This document shows, piece by piece, positions 48,628 to 61,841 of a DNA stretch of 64,000 bases. Under the pieces are notes generated by a model. The model was not told the DNA's origin. It saw nothing but the letters and a program-made list of their open reading frames with translations, and did not search any database. The translations under genes and the position numbers were made by a program. Position 1 is the stretch's first letter, and the number at the start of each line of letters is the position of its first letter. The DNA is taken from the NCBI GenBank assembly GCA_945910005.1, contig OX246743.1:46144361-46208360 (forward strand). Reading direction: 5' to 3'. Source of the stretch: Isoperla grammatica. Its lineage: Eukaryota > Arthropoda > Insecta > Plecoptera > Perlodidae.

Positions 48628-51600
48628 TTGGGTGCGTTAACGACATGTAAATGCGTTGCCAAAGTAGATTGAATATTCGCTTGCGACGAGTTGTGTTGTG
48701 CTATAATTGTACGCCAAAGTGGTGAAAAACGTATTTTGAAGTAGTAAGACGAAAAAATAAAAACAATTAAATACTGTTCTAACTTCTAATACTATTGTCA
48801 ACTCTAGAACCCACATTTGTTGTCATATTTTTCGTACGTAAACTTTTGTGTATCTCAGAAATAGATAACCGTGACTTTTTCCACTTTGTTTTTCAAGGGC
48901 CCGAAAATTACAATCAATGCCGTGTTATCATCCATCACTTTATACGCATTAATTCATTATACGCGCGATTCTTTATTTCAGACAAAATCTCCCACAACTA
49001 TCCGTGACCGCGTATTTTCTCAAAACCTCTCGTCCCTGAATTTGCGTGTGTTTTTGTCGCAGTGCCGGCTCTTTTAAATTCATCAGCCTTCTTTATGCAT
49101 CCCTGCTCCTCACGGCAATATATGTCAAAGGCCGACAGGAAACATGCGACAGTGGCGCTGTATCGTGTCGTGAGAAGAGCTCTAACTAGGGATCATATCT
49201 TGTCTAACATAGGTATATCTCTCGGCCACAATATTACCACGCTGTAGAATAACATGGGCAGTTAAGTGATCGGGGATTTCAAAATTCCAATAAAGATCGA
49301 AAATAATCCCTATGACTATAGTGGGCATTTTTTTAAAGTAGATGTTACCAACTAGAAAATATGAAAATTATGTTGGTATTATCAGCCTCGGCTATTTCAT
49401 CAGCATGAGAAAAGCTAGTTTGGGACGACTATAGCTTTGTGCTGTGTTTTGTGAGTATATTATTCCTTTGCTTCCATTTCAATCGTTCAAACCGTCACAG
49501 TTTGAATTCAAAGTGCCAACCTACAAATATTCATTCGATAAAGCTTCAAAGCTAGAACAGCCTGATAGACATGAGTGCGCCGTATTTATTTCAGTCTGTT
49601 TTTAGGATATACGCACAAGTATGTGAAAGGGAAAATTTAATAACAATTAGGGATAATTCCACAGCATAATTTAATTACGACAGGCATGTAAGAGGAGCAT
49701 TTTAATGAAATTTAAGGTAAATTCAATTAAATGTTCGCTTTGCCTACTCCGTGTGTACTCGTGAAAACAAACATTAAAACATTTTGCCGATAAAGTTTCG
49801 AACAAACTGGTTACATACGTAGTTCACCTCGTATGGCTGTAGACCAGGGCTGTATATCATTCACATAAAAAATTAAAATGTCAGTTATTAATAAATCATT
49901 CTTTGGGTCCTCTTTCAACAAAAAATAAGCTAACAGATTCTCGTTAATATTACTTAAGGAGGGAGTGTCCATTTTAAACGGGATATCCACTGAAACGTTA
50001 TAAAATTTCTATACAAGGGAAATTAATTTCGTCCTAGGCACGTTATTACAACAACAGACACAACACAACAACAGGAGTCGGTGTTTTTAGACAAAATAAC
50101 AACTAACGAAAAACCCTGAGATTATTCTCAAACAACATTTGTTTGGCTTATATAATCGACCTCATTTTTGTGGGATTGATTACGTAAATAACATAATTTC
50201 AATATTTTCCTTACGATGCGCGCATTCCATGTTTACCATTCAAATTCAAAGTATGTTAAAGAACAAACTAAAACAACGAGTATCATTGATTGTATAGATT
50301 TGAAAGTGTTAATAAGAAAAAACGTTAGATCCAATGAATCATCTCTAATTCGTTATTTTGTGTTTACGGGTGTTGGTCGCTCACTGAAGATAAGTAATAT
50401 TACCCTAGTGTGCATGAGTAACATGGGTAACTATCAACGCTTTATACAACCCGTGAACATTGAACTTCTGTCCGTTGTTACTCACTAAATAATCAATACA
50501 TGCACGCGTATGTTTTGCAAAGTTTAGCTCAATACACTTGTAAGTAACGTATACATATTACATAGCATGGTATAGATCATAGAAGATAAATAAAATATAA
50601 AGAAAAATCTCTCGTTCCACTTAGGCTTATATTTTCGTAGCGAATCTTCTTCAGATCATTTCAAGAAGGTTCCGTTCAAAAGGTTTTCATAAATACACCA
50701 AACAAAGAGTTTAAACTTCTTGAGCAACATAAAGCAGCTTACTCGCCTAGACAACTCATAACAGCTGTCCATAAACTAAAACGTTTCTATTTGTCCTTTA
50801 ACAGAAACCCGGTAACAGTTCCAGTACAACAAAATAAAAAGCTCAAAATGTTTTTCCGTCTAAAATTTTCTTTATCCATTACCTCCTACTGCATAATAAT
50901 GTAAACCCACTTGAAATATATGCGTATGCATATATATCTGAACATAGATTGCGACTTTTCTACGCACTCGCACGCACTCAGCAAAATATGTAAATCCATT
51001 GCGATTGAATCGTGATAAGAAATAACCTTGGAAGTAATATTCATTTACTTTATGGAGATGCAGAATGCTCGTCCAATTCTTGTATTCTTTGTACTGACTG
51101 AATTTAGAACAAGTTTTCAAAGTATCTGGTTCTGAAAATTGAAATAATTTGAGATTTAAATTTACACGATTTCAAATGAAAATCGTGTTTCCAAAGTAGT
51201 ATCTTCTTTGATGTAGCTATGTTACAATTCCAAACACTAGTGTTAGTCTATTTACAAGGGGAGGGATCACTAAATCGCTGGGTACATTATATGCTAATTG
51301 CTTTCCTATCCACTAATATCCGTGGAACAACACGTCGCTAACCATAAAATCAATGACAATTGCCGGCCCCGTTAGGTGCGTTCACCGCTAATCATGCGAC
51401 ACAATCACCCCCTCCCCCCCCTCCCCCACCCAACGACCGCCCCAAGGCTGGTGTTACATTATTATCTAATCGCGTTGACGGCCGAGCACGCAATGGCTGC
51501 ACCAGTCTAACAATAAATACGAATTTAATTTATTTAGCAAACGCGTTTAACTGTTATTATTACCTTTTACTGATTTCTTCAAGTTTATAACTACCATTTC

Positions 51601-51740
51601 TATAATTTTGTTATAGTTCATAATGAAAAATGTACACTCTACTTACTAGACTCCACCTAGTTAAGTTTATAAGAAACAAGTTACACCTTACAGCGAGCAT
51701 TCTACAGCGGGATAATGAAGATGTTCACGGCATTCTACAC
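48628..51740. other. Intron 1, nothing recognised
   Basis: AT-rich noncoding DNA, with a C-rich run at about 51406-51430. No supportable exon. Confidence 0.45.
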
Positions 51741-51744
51741 ATGT

Positions 51745-52176
51745 GTGAAGTATTCTGTGAATGCTTCAAGTTACATCTTATCAGGGCTTCCCACAGAGAA
51801 GTATGATGTGTGATGTGTGAAGTATTCTGTGAATGCTTCAAGTTACATCTTATCAGGGCTTCCCACAGAGAAGTATGATGTGTGATGTGTGAAGTATTCT
51901 GTGAATGCTTCAAGTTACATCTTATCAGGGCTTCCCACAGAGAAGTATGATGTGTGATGTGTGAAGTATTCTGTGAATGCTTCAAGTTACATCTTATCAG
52001 GGCTTCCCACAGAGAAGTATGATGTGTGATGTGTGAAGTATTCTGTGAATGCTTCAAGTTACATCTTATCAGGGCTTCCCACAGAGAAGTATGATGTGTG
52101 ATGTGTGAAGTATTCTGTGAATGCTTCAAGTTACATCTTATCAGGGCTTCCCACAGAGAAGAATGATGTGTGATAT
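51745..52176. repeat. 72-bp minisatellite, 6 copies
   Basis: GTGAAGTATTCTGTGAATGC recurs at 51745, 51817, 51889, 51961, 52033 and 52105. Copies are almost identical. Because 72 is a multiple of 3, one minus-strand frame stays open for 165 codons with a 24-residue repeat; the near-absence of synonymous changes means this is not evidence of coding. Confidence 0.96.
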
Positions 52177-52620
52177 CAACACTAATTAACACACATTCCT
52201 GACGGTGACTTTCCAGCTCCAATCTTAAGACCCTTTTTCAAACCACTTCAACTCAGGGAGGCTTAAATGTTCAGACTAGAGCCTAACTTATCCCTGTTTA
52301 CAATAAGTGGGTGGAATCTTGTAATTTACTAATTTACAAGAATGTTCTCTCAAAGTATACTATTGAACAACATAACTAGTCTCTAGTACCAACTTAATTT
52401 TCTAGTTCCTAACTTCTATTTTAAAAGACAGTGTATTGGTAGTCAGTAAAACACAAACACACTCTACTAAGCGAAATACCGCTTTTACGAATATGTGAAT
52501 AACGACAAGAATCTGTTGAGTTTAGTTGAAACATCGTGTATGAAAGGGGTGGTAGATCTTAGTTTGACATGAGACTTGTTACTTTGAGACTACTCTATAG
52601 GCTACTTGTCGCAAGCAATA
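52177..52620. other. Intron 1, nothing recognised
   Basis: AT-rich noncoding DNA between the 72-bp array and the SINE. Confidence 0.5.
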
Positions 52621-52621
52621 T

Positions 52622-53046
52622 ATGGCTCGTTGGTCCAGTGGTTAGCATCCCTGCTTCCAATGCAGAAGGTCCCGGGTTCAAATCCCGCTTCAGGCAGAAG
52701 TTTTTTAACTTCTAATGTGGATTCAATTCCATTACTTCTTGGCTTAGGAATCAGTAAACGGTGACTTTGGAGCCGTCCTAGCAACGAAGCACTCAATAAA
52801 TTCAAAGTTGTTCTGAATCGGCCTTGTTGATTCTGGCATTTGTCCGCAGGTGTTCGCACTGTCCAATCACTGATTCTTATGTTTCGTATTTGAAATATCG
52901 ATCTTTGATTGGTTATCGCTCACTCGTCGATGGTGTTCGAAGCCTACAGGGTTGGTTTAGTCACTTTAAATTAAAGTCCCCCACTGCAAATCAGTTTAGT
53001 TACTGAGTGGGTAGACTCTAAATGTGAATTTATTTATTTATTTATA
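52622..53046 (+). mobile_element. Full-length tRNA-derived SINE
   Basis: The head has a Pol III A box TGGTCCAGTGG at 52631-52641 and a B box GGTTCAAATCC at 52675-52685, with correct spacing. An anticodon-like loop TTCCAAT reads CCA. The acceptor stem does not pair, so it is not a functional tRNA. The body runs about 300 bases and includes a core (ACTTTGGAGCCGTCCTAGCA) found in several relics here. The 3' end contains AAATCAGTTTAGTTACTGAG and a TTTA repeat. A 5'-truncated copy about 95% similar is at 8.0-8.3 kb on the other strand, so the family was active fairly recently. Confidence 0.88.
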
Positions 53047-55440
53047 CAAATATATACTTATACAAGAAATTTATGAATGTTATTAACATCTCTATATTAT
53101 CAATTTCTTTGTGTGTGTAAACCAATAAAACTTGAACGTTGCTGCAATCAAACTTTTTCGAGGCGGTTTAGCATTCTTGAGATATCACATAATATTAGCA
53201 ATACACATTTCTCAGTTCTAACACGCAGGGCTGACTCTGTTCTGCAGGTCACAGGTTAGACAACCCGCTACCAGAGATCGCAACTAGACTCTTCTAACAA
53301 GGAGATATTCTCAGTAAACTCACCACATTCCTTCCTAACTTTGCGCCACATACCGTAATCCATCTATTTTACCTCAAAAGCATTACGCTATGATCTAAAT
53401 CCTATATAGAACAGAATGGAATAAAATAAATACTAAACCATTCCTGTAAACATAGAATTCCATGAACCAACAAAGTTTATTTGTTCGCCTTTACACGGGC
53501 TACATAGATATTCATATTGACAACGAAATTCCATTCAAAACCGTTTGATCAAATTCTCGAAATGCCAGGATTCTGAAGCCGGAGCCCATTCAGCCCGATT
53601 GCGTTGGGGATTGGATGTGGGATCTGGAGAGGCCTTCTTGAGTGCACAGACGGAGCCGAGTGCGTGAGTGCGTGCGTGAGTGCGTGAGTGCGTGCGTGAG
53701 TGCGTGAGATACCCAGTTATCGGGCACATCACAGAAAGCAAACATGCGGGTGCAACGAAATGGATAGACATTCCACACAAATAACGGTTTTTCATTGGAT
53801 GGAGTGTTTTAGCCCTGATGTGGCTGGATGTTTCAAACATCAACAATGTTATCTGCTCAATTAGCGTCCTTGTTACAATATAATCATTTAAAATTACTCA
53901 CATTAGGAAATAACCACACGAGAAATAAAAAATGGGATTGTTTTTACATTGGTCGAGATTTATTTTTAGGAACCATTTATATCATAAGTTTTGTTTGATT
54001 TTAAATTAATTTGTACTAGTACAATTTCTTTTAAATATCTTGTTTGTATGTTATTCTGTGTCTATTGGCAAAATATTGGATGCATAATGAACAAATATTA
54101 GCTCAAAGTAATACTCATGCCACAGATTTTCATATTATAAAACATTGATTTTAGTTTACTAATTCGATATCAAAAAATCTATTTCAAAGAGCTTATTCCG
54201 AGTGAACGTGTCTTCTACAAGTTATTTGTTTGTTTTTAAGCACCCTTGTCGTGATAATCAAGCGCCAACCATTCCAATAACCTGGCTACAATCCGTCACA
54301 TGAATCATCACATCATCACATCAATTAGTTATCAGTGAATCTGTCCCGATGATCTACATGGCTCGGCCCTGTTCCGTTCGTGGTCTTCATAATTATTGAA
54401 TGTAGGTCTGTGTCTGTGTGGTGCTCATTATTTATTTTCATCGTACACATGAATTAGTTGATACCAGACGTCCGAGTCACGCGTTGCTATCGATTCTACT
54501 CACCACATTTAGTATCCACCCTTTGCTATCACCGCACAGGTATTACCTTCACACAGCAATTGTTTAATAATCTATACTATACAAATTCAGTAAAGTTAAT
54601 TGATAAAATGAATTTTTTCACGTTGTGTGGTTTCATTATTTTTTATGACGTTGAAACTCAATAGTGTTAGCAACCCCCACGGTTTGAGTTCACAATTGTT
54701 GGGCCAGTTTTTTAAAAGGGCCACAGCAAGTTTAAACAAATCGAAAGTCACAATTTGTATGGCATCTATTTGAGGCAACTTTCAATAAGCTAATATCTGA
54801 ATGAAATAATCTAAACATTGTGCTAATTTACATTGTATGAAACTAGTTGGTACATGTCAGATTAAATCTATCGGGTTATTTAGAGGACATGCTGTTCTCT
54901 ATAGGTTCTGAACTAAGTACTACAAAACCACATAAACGGCAGCTTTGTATCAAACAAGCATGGTTCTATTTGCAGCAACAACCACAGCGTACTTGCTTCT
55001 ATTACTCCAACATCTTTTGCTTCAACCAAATGTCTTTGGTCACAACGTGATCCGCTGATCCGCTTACGTTAAAACCAGCTTCCGTTTGAATAGCTTTTTT
55101 TAATTCTAAAGATCGCGGACGTTTAAATGTTTACAAGGACACATTTTAAGAAGCGCACAAAGTGTAGATTGCTTGACTGGTTGTCGCCAAGTACGCGCTC
55201 TTGTTACTCGTGTGTGTTTACACTATACAAGAAACTAGCCTCGCCTACAAACTTATGTGCTCAGTGGAAACATGGTCGCTGAAATGTGTTTCTACTTTAT
55301 AATCCATCCAAGCTTAACTTCAATGGAAATTTAAGCCTGATTGGATTAGGACCGATCACGTAAAAAATGCGAAACGAACTTTATTAATTAATGAAATCTC
55401 GTGAATATGATATTGTCGTCGTTTACCTCGGACGGCCGAT
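53047..55440. other. Intron 1 with one short GTGC-type repeat
   Basis: An irregular GTGCGTGA repeat lies at 53659-53708. The remainder is AT-rich without supportable features. Confidence 0.5.
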
Positions 55441-55456
55441 GTCAATACTGTCACTA

Positions 55457-55489
55457 GGGGGGTGGGGGGGGGGGGGGGAGGGGGGGGAG
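55457..55489. repeat. Interrupted poly-G tract
   Basis: G runs of 6, 15 and 8 with single interruptions (T, A). Potential G-quadruplex. Confidence 0.93.
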
Positions 55490-55810
55490 TCGTCATGGAA
55501 ACGAGTTGACGGGTGTCGGAAAAGATTGAGGTTTTGCGCGAGTTGAGAATAAAACGCAAATACGTCGATGTCGGCAGAAAACAAGAGGACAAACAACTTC
55601 TGTGTTCGTGTTTTGATTGGATTGAATTATTTATTGCTAAGAAGCACAAGACGGCCATGTTTATCATTTGGTGTTTGGCTTCGTCATGTGTTATCATATG
55701 TATCTAAAGTAGAAATCTAATGATATCATCATCTTTATCACCATTGATAATTGAATATTAATAAATACGGTTTTTACGTTTTACGAATGTTGCCTCGCCA
55801 GAATAAAGAA

Positions 55811-55841
<31 letters not shown>
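55811..55841. repeat. CT microsatellite
   Basis: About fifteen uninterrupted CT units. Confidence 0.96.
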
Positions 55842-55843
<2 letters not shown>

Positions 55844-56000
55844 CACCACACATCGTTCGAGACAGACACAAAAAAAAAAACCCCACAAACCCCGTTTACC
55901 CGAGAATAGCCCATGTTGGCCAATTAATGTTTGGCTTCCCAATAACCACAAAACCCGTCTCCGGCGAACTAACTCTTGATACAAACGTGCTCGGGTATTA

Positions 56001-56027
56001 CCCCCCCCCCCCCCCTCCCCCCCCCCC
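56001..56027. repeat. Poly-C tract
   Basis: Fifteen C, one T and eleven C. Confidence 0.95.
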
Positions 56028-57840
56028 TCAGTTCTACTAAGCCCCTCCGCAGACTCTAGCTTCACCAAAACTTTTCCTTTTAAAAAATTTCCCGTTCGCT
56101 TCTATTGAAAATACGAGTTTTAATGGTGCTTTATGCTTTGGAGCTTTGACCGCGGACCTTCCTGTTATAGTCCGCATGCCACGCACAGTGCGCACAGTGC
56201 CACGCACAGTTGAAGAACAGTGGTGGTCCACATTACTCGCTGCAGCCTAGGATTGATATTGGCGAACAGAAATACGGAAATACGGTTTGTTTTTTATATA
56301 TATTTATTGCTTTTACGTGCACAAGGAATCACCTTTTTTGTGTCTGAAATATTTCCATCGACAAAATCCACTATTCCTTCCCCCTCTTCCCCTACTTCAA
56401 CATATTCGTTCTTCTCGTCAAATGTGGTCCAATTTACACAGTTCTGTCGGATGTGACGTAAAGCCGATGGTTCGTTTGATACGTTTGACAGGAGTAGGCT
56501 AAGTGCCGGACCAGATTCTCCTCCCTTCTTCATCATTCCTCGGTCAATATATATAATATATTAAAGTTGCACTAGTGGTACCTTGATCCTGTTGCGAATA
56601 TAGAACAAACAAATAACTCAATCAATCAACCGATCGAGGTTAAAAATATATGTAGAAGTGTTCAAGAATACATATTTGAAATGTGGTATACGTTAAACCG
56701 TTGTACATTCAGCATCTAAACCAGGTTTAGAGATCTGTTTAGTTGCTAAATTCGTGAGATATTTTACCCAAAATAATAATTATAAAATAATAAGAAATAA
56801 GGAAACAGTTCATTTTTATTTTAGTTATTTGAACTTCAGCGGGTTCCAGAATCCTATGCAAACATTCCAGTTTAGGTCGGCTCAATTCATGACCCAGATT
56901 TCAGCCCATTCCTCAACTCCCCCGGGGCTGCACAGATACCCGGTTGAATGCGCTCGCTTGTGGGCCTGAATCTACCCAGAAGGACCTTGTTAGAAGTTCC
57001 CCCCCGCGCTCGGTTGCGGCGGTGGAGGGGGGAAGGGGGGGATGTTTGAAGTGTACTGTAATCACTCCGGCCTAGTATCAGCGGATGGAGTTTGTTGGGA
57101 CGATTGTGCTTTGAGCAAAGAGGAGAGAAAGCGTTGTAAGCTCTTTGGCAGAAGTATTCAGCAAGTGGTTTAGAACCGAAGAGAAGACAAGAGTGGACCA
57201 AGTACAAAACACCCATCACTTTCCTATACTGAAGCTTTAACAATCCAACGTCTATGCATGTTGAGCGGTAAAACCAAAAGTGAAGAGGTATGAATGAGTC
57301 CATTAATGTATGGTATCACCATCTAAAGATTTTTCTCAAGTGTACCAATAAACAATGGCAACTGCTTGATTGATTGATTAATGGGGCTTGTAGTTACATA
57401 TTGTTTTATTGTATTGGCTTTAATTAATGCCTAGAGATATTTAGAACTTTAAACTAGGCCTAGGTACTGAAAAAAAATTCTACTCATTGGTCTTCGGTAA
57501 ATATTGGATGCGTATTTCTTAACAAGATGCTATAAATCATTAACTAGGCTCTTTAAAGTCGGTATATAGGTCAGTTAAGTGGGTGAGCAATTTGTCTCGT
57601 AATCGCAATCCACCATAAACGCGTGCCCCATCCATTTACCGATATCTCAAGTGACGACCAAATAGGCCATCCAAGGTAGTACCGAACACAAATCTTCGGA
57701 AAGTGGCTGCAAAGTTTTTGAATGCATCATTTCCAATTGGAATCCCACAGCAAATAACTAGTTCAGTAAATAAACACGATCATAAATGCAATCTACAACT
57801 GAAGGAATCTATAAACCGGTTTAGATGACATTAATCTGAT
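56028..57840. other. Intron 1, nothing recognised
   Basis: Noncoding, with a short inverted/tandem word (CACGCACAGTGCGCACAGTG) near 56177 and a G-rich run at 57024-57041. A minus frame of 138 codons (56887-57303) has no domain or splice support. Confidence 0.4.
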
Positions 57841-57846
57841 GTTTTT

Positions 57847-57944
57847 GTACATACCCCAATGCAATGCCTAATGCCCATGCGTACATGCCCCAATGCAATG
57901 CCTAATGCCCATGCGTACATGCCCCAGTCTAAGCCGTAATGCCC
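57847..57944. repeat. 34-bp tandem repeat, about 3 copies
   Basis: GTACATGCCCCAATGCAATG recurs at 57847, 57881 and, diverged, 57915. Confidence 0.9.
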
Positions 57945-58955
57945 TTCACAGCGGTCTCACATGCAGTGCCAATATTACCACGACTGATACACAAACTTTA
58001 CAAACTAACATTATTTATTCAAGGTATCAAAGTTGCTAGACGCAAACAAATTTTGCACATGCGGCAATCCATTACCAAATAACTAATTAAATGTTCCGCC
58101 CATTTATATGACCCGGGATAAACACGTCTAAAAGGTATTTAGAGTCTCATGTTTTAGGCATCCAAAGTGGAATTTAAAGGGATGGGAAACGAAGGTAGGA
58201 TGATATTGACGAGCCAAAAAGTAATTAAAAAGTTTTCGTTTGGAGCGTCGTTTTTACATTTGACATTTGAATCCCGGGGGGGTTTTGGGGGGAGGAGTGG
58301 GGGTTGGGGTCGATTGTTACCTGGAATGCGTGTGTTAGATCAAAGATGGGAACTTACAACTTGCGATGTAAATTATTTTGGCATGGCGACTGTATCGGTC
58401 TACTCGGGACGAACGTGGGAAGAGAGTTGGACGCACGGCCGTCCCGAGTGGATAAAGCGCGTATTACGAGCGAGAGGGCGAAGAGAAGAGCTCTCCAAGA
58501 TTACAACAATGCTTTAATTGCGGCGTTGCCGAAACCTCAACAACACAGGGCAGTGGAATCCCAGCCTTTCAGACTAGAGCACAATCGGGAGAAAGTTAAT
58601 TAAAAGAGAAGGAACCGGGTTGAGAAGAGGCAATTGTCAGTTGCTCCTAGATCTAAGCTATCTCGACTCTAAACCGAGCATTTACGACTAAAGCCGAAGC
58701 AGCAAGGCAGTATTTACTATTTACTATTGATATAATAATAAAGTATCTTTATAAGTGAAGCCTCGTTGCATTTGAAGTTGTGCTCTTTATATGGCACGTG
58801 AATTTCATCAGCTCCCGGTCCATTTCAAGCATTACTTCGAACTCACTGAGTCCAAAATGGCTTCAGAATTTAACGGCGGGGGACAAAGTTTACATTAAAT
58901 AGTACAGCTTAGCAGAGGTTTCTCTCTGTGACAGTTTTAATGACGTCTTATGGAT
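57945..58955. other. Intron 1 with a GC-rich patch
   Basis: A G-rich run at 58276-58313 precedes two overlapping plus-strand frames (58167-58517, 58304-58603). They are in different frames and neither shows a known domain. A short inverted repeat (CGGGACGAACG ... CGTCCCG) lies inside. Confidence 0.35.
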
Positions 58956-58960
58956 GTTGA

Positions 58961-59160
58961 CGCGTATGTGACGTAGTAATATCAAAGCTCTTCTAAACAC
59001 AGATATTTCTGTCAGATCCCATCGTCATTCACTCCGCATTGAGTCTCATTGGCGCGTATCTTTGTGACGTAGTAATATCAAAGCTCTTCTAAACACAGAT
59101 ATTTCTGTCAGGTCCCATCGTCATTCACTGAGCATTGAGCGCACATTGGCGCGTATCTTT
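58961..59160. repeat. 96-bp tandem duplication
   Basis: Two copies beginning GTGACGTAGTAATATCAAAG at 58968 and 59064, each running to a GGCGCGTATCTTTGTG end, with a few differences. Confidence 0.93.
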
Positions 59161-59644
59161 GTGCTGACAGCGGTTTAGTTTCCGGTTTCCTTTACAACCC
59201 TCCATGGTTCTGTTTCGTTCGAGGATTTGTTTAAATGTGAGGACTCAGTTCGTCTAACTGACGCCAGGTGGGGACTTTGGGAGAGGGTTTGTGAGAAAGC
59301 AGAAACGCGAGAGACGGAGTGAACGAGAAAGAAGGAGAAAGGAGATATCATGGGTACATTGCAGCTTGGGCGTGTTTGAAAACTAAAACAAGGTTCTCAT
59401 ACTCTCACAGTAAGTATCGTGTTTAATATCTGAACTGGAGCTAATCAGGTTCCGCGCTATATTTGCGGCCGTGTTGTAATGAGTTGGTTGATATGTTCGA
59501 CCGCCTCCCGCCTCATTAACACAGTTACCACAGAGACAGTTAATGACATCTGACCTACATTCTCTGATGTGCTGACGGCTTAATAAGCGCCACAACCATC
59601 TGTAGCTGTAGCTGATCGCATATCAAGAAACGTAGCCCGGTTTA

Positions 59645-59735
59645 AGACTCAAGGAAAGTCCAAGTCACCAAATTATAACTTGTTTTAATGATATTTTGAG
59701 AACGCTTAAAGATATTGAAAACGTTATTTAGTTTT
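59645..59735. repeat. Dispersed repeat, copy 2 (partner at 18.1 kb)
   Basis: TGATATTTTGAGAACGCTTA and flanking ACCAAATTA / ATATTGAAAA words match the copy near 18085-18155 in the same orientation. Confidence 0.5.
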
Positions 59736-60330
59736 GTATCAGCAAAGAAAGAGTTTAAAAAATTCCAAAAATTGTAATTGTTAAAAACAAAACGCGCCAC
59801 AAAACCCGAAATAAAACACAGGATTATAAACCATACAATGGTAGTCGAACGAGTAGAAAACAACGTTACCTACCTAAAATAAGAACATACACATTACTTT
59901 ATCAGATGAAAGTAAGGAAGACGGAAGTACTTAAGAAATAACGAGTGAACGCCAAGTTTTATGAAACTGCAGCGCGGAGACAGTTACAAGATGAAGGAAG
60001 CCAAGATGGCGATGCAACCATACGACAGCCGCAAAATAAAACTCATCGACAATATTGTTCAAATATGAAATATAGTGTTTGCAATAGAAGCGAGCTGAAG
60101 AGCTTTAGTGGATTGCATTGCAACACACTTTAAGTATCTCGAGTAGAAATGTAGAGTTGAGAACCTTATTTTAAAATGTGAAGTATAAAAGCATCAAGCT
60201 CACCTAGAAATAAACCATGTTAATAACGAGGGCAAGAGCATTAAATGTTACCTACATACAGTATAAGTGCAACGAACTAATCCCTGACCACAGGAATATG
60301 TACCCACTTTACAGTTGTTAGCCTCTCATT

Positions 60331-60930
60331 CACGTAGAGGGAAACGGGGCTTATTCTGGCATCACACAGGCACCCTTACTAGACTCCCATACAACAATTG
60401 TAGCTGCCTTGGGATCAATCTTAAATTGCATTTTACAGCAAAACGGTGCATCGTAGAGGGAAACGGGGCTTATTCTGGCTTCACACAGGCACCCTTACTA
60501 GACTCTCATAAACAATAGTAGCTGCCTTGGGATCAATTTTTAATAGCATTTTACAGCTAAACGGTGCATCGTAGAGGGAAACGGAGCTTATTCTGGCATC
60601 ACACAGGCACCCTCACTAGACTCCCATACAACAATAGTAGCTGCCTTAGGATCAATTTTTAATTGCATTTTACAGCTAAACCGTGCATCGTAAGGCAGAA
60701 CGGAGCTTAATCTGGCATCACATAGGCACCCTCACTAGCCTCCCATACAACACTAGTGGCTGCCTTGGGATCAATCTTTAATTGCATTTTACAGCTAAAC
60801 CGTGCATCGTAGAGGGAAACGGGGCTTATTCTGGCATAACACAGGCACCCTCTCTAGACTCCCATACAACACTAGTGGCTACCTTGGGATCAATTTATAA
60901 TTGCATTTTACAGCTAAACCGTGCATCGTT
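60331..60930. repeat. 119-bp minisatellite, about 5 copies
   Basis: GCATTTTACAGCAAAACGGTG and variants recur at about 60427, 60546, 60665, 60784 and 60903, exactly 119 bp apart. Units carry GAGGGAAACGGGGCTTATTC and CACCCTCACTAGACTCCCAT. Copies differ by scattered substitutions, so the array is older than the 72-bp one. Confidence 0.95.
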
Positions 60931-61795
60931 GATTCAACCCTCTCTCACTATAGACTACCAGATCACGCAGACCTTTTCAGTATTCGAGTTAAGTTGTTTC
61001 AAATGATACATTGTTCTCGTTTATCTACGTCTTTATTATTGCGTCACTGCTATTGGATAGATGAAGCTAATTTTAAACACTTATTTAGTATGTTTATTAT
61101 TTTAACATTTTTTCTACTTTTAATTACAATTATTAAAAATGTATGACTGAACACAGATTTTGGAACACAAAATGTCGTTATTATTTAAAATGAGCAGAGA
61201 TTCCGTCCCAGCCAGCGAGTATGTTACTCTAATCATTTATACCGCTCTGGGATTGATGTGGCTACCTATCTGTTATTTCCCGCAACCGTTGCACAAGAAC
61301 TGCAACATAGAAATCCACTTAAATTATTTCTATGTTCAAGCTTTTAAATCAAGTTTTCCCATCAACTCCGATTGCCTTGTACGCGTGACGTAATATTGCG
61401 GCCTAGATTGAGGCGTCTGGGAAATGTGATTTAACTGAACTAGAACTAAGAAAATAAAGGAGATACAACATATGATTCTAATAACCAATTGTAACTCTTG
61501 TCCGACTGATGACTTGCAACGTGGAAATAATGATTCTATCAAAATACACTCAACAAATCTCATTATTGTTTGACGCACCTCATACATTTCAACCAACAAA
61601 CCTCGCTTTGCTACCCCTGCGGTGCCCAGGGTACAGATGCACAATGGTAATAATAAATATAATGAATATACTAAAACTACTATTCTGTATGGAGAAGAGA
61701 CAAAATTACACCCGGAATATATTCGACAACGATTGAGTGACAATAAAATACCTTCAGAGAGGCCATATCGCCGTGGCCCCCCTCATAGACTTACG

Positions 61796-61841
61796 CTACA
61801 CAGCTACACAGCTACACAGCTACACAGCTACACAGCTACAC
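61796..61841. repeat. CTACACAG octanucleotide repeat
   Basis: Almost six perfect units of 8 bp. Confidence 0.95.

Noticed and set aside
51725..52222. 165-codon minus-strand frame with a 24-residue repeat
   Set aside because: The repeat period (72) is divisible by 3, so the frame stays open automatically; copies are nearly identical at the DNA level.
52622..52696. tRNA gene with anticodon CCA
   Set aside because: Pol III boxes are good but the acceptor stem does not pair, and the sequence continues into a SINE body with a second copy elsewhere.
53535..53846. 103-codon minus-strand frame with Thr-His-Ser-Arg repeats
   Set aside because: Driven by the GTGCGTGA short repeat.
56887..57303. 138-codon minus-strand frame
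   Set aside because: Crosses a G/C-rich run, has no family features and lacks splice sites.
58167..58603. Two overlapping plus-strand frames near a GC-rich patch
   Set aside because: They compete in different frames, neither resembles a known family, and a G-rich run lies inside the first.
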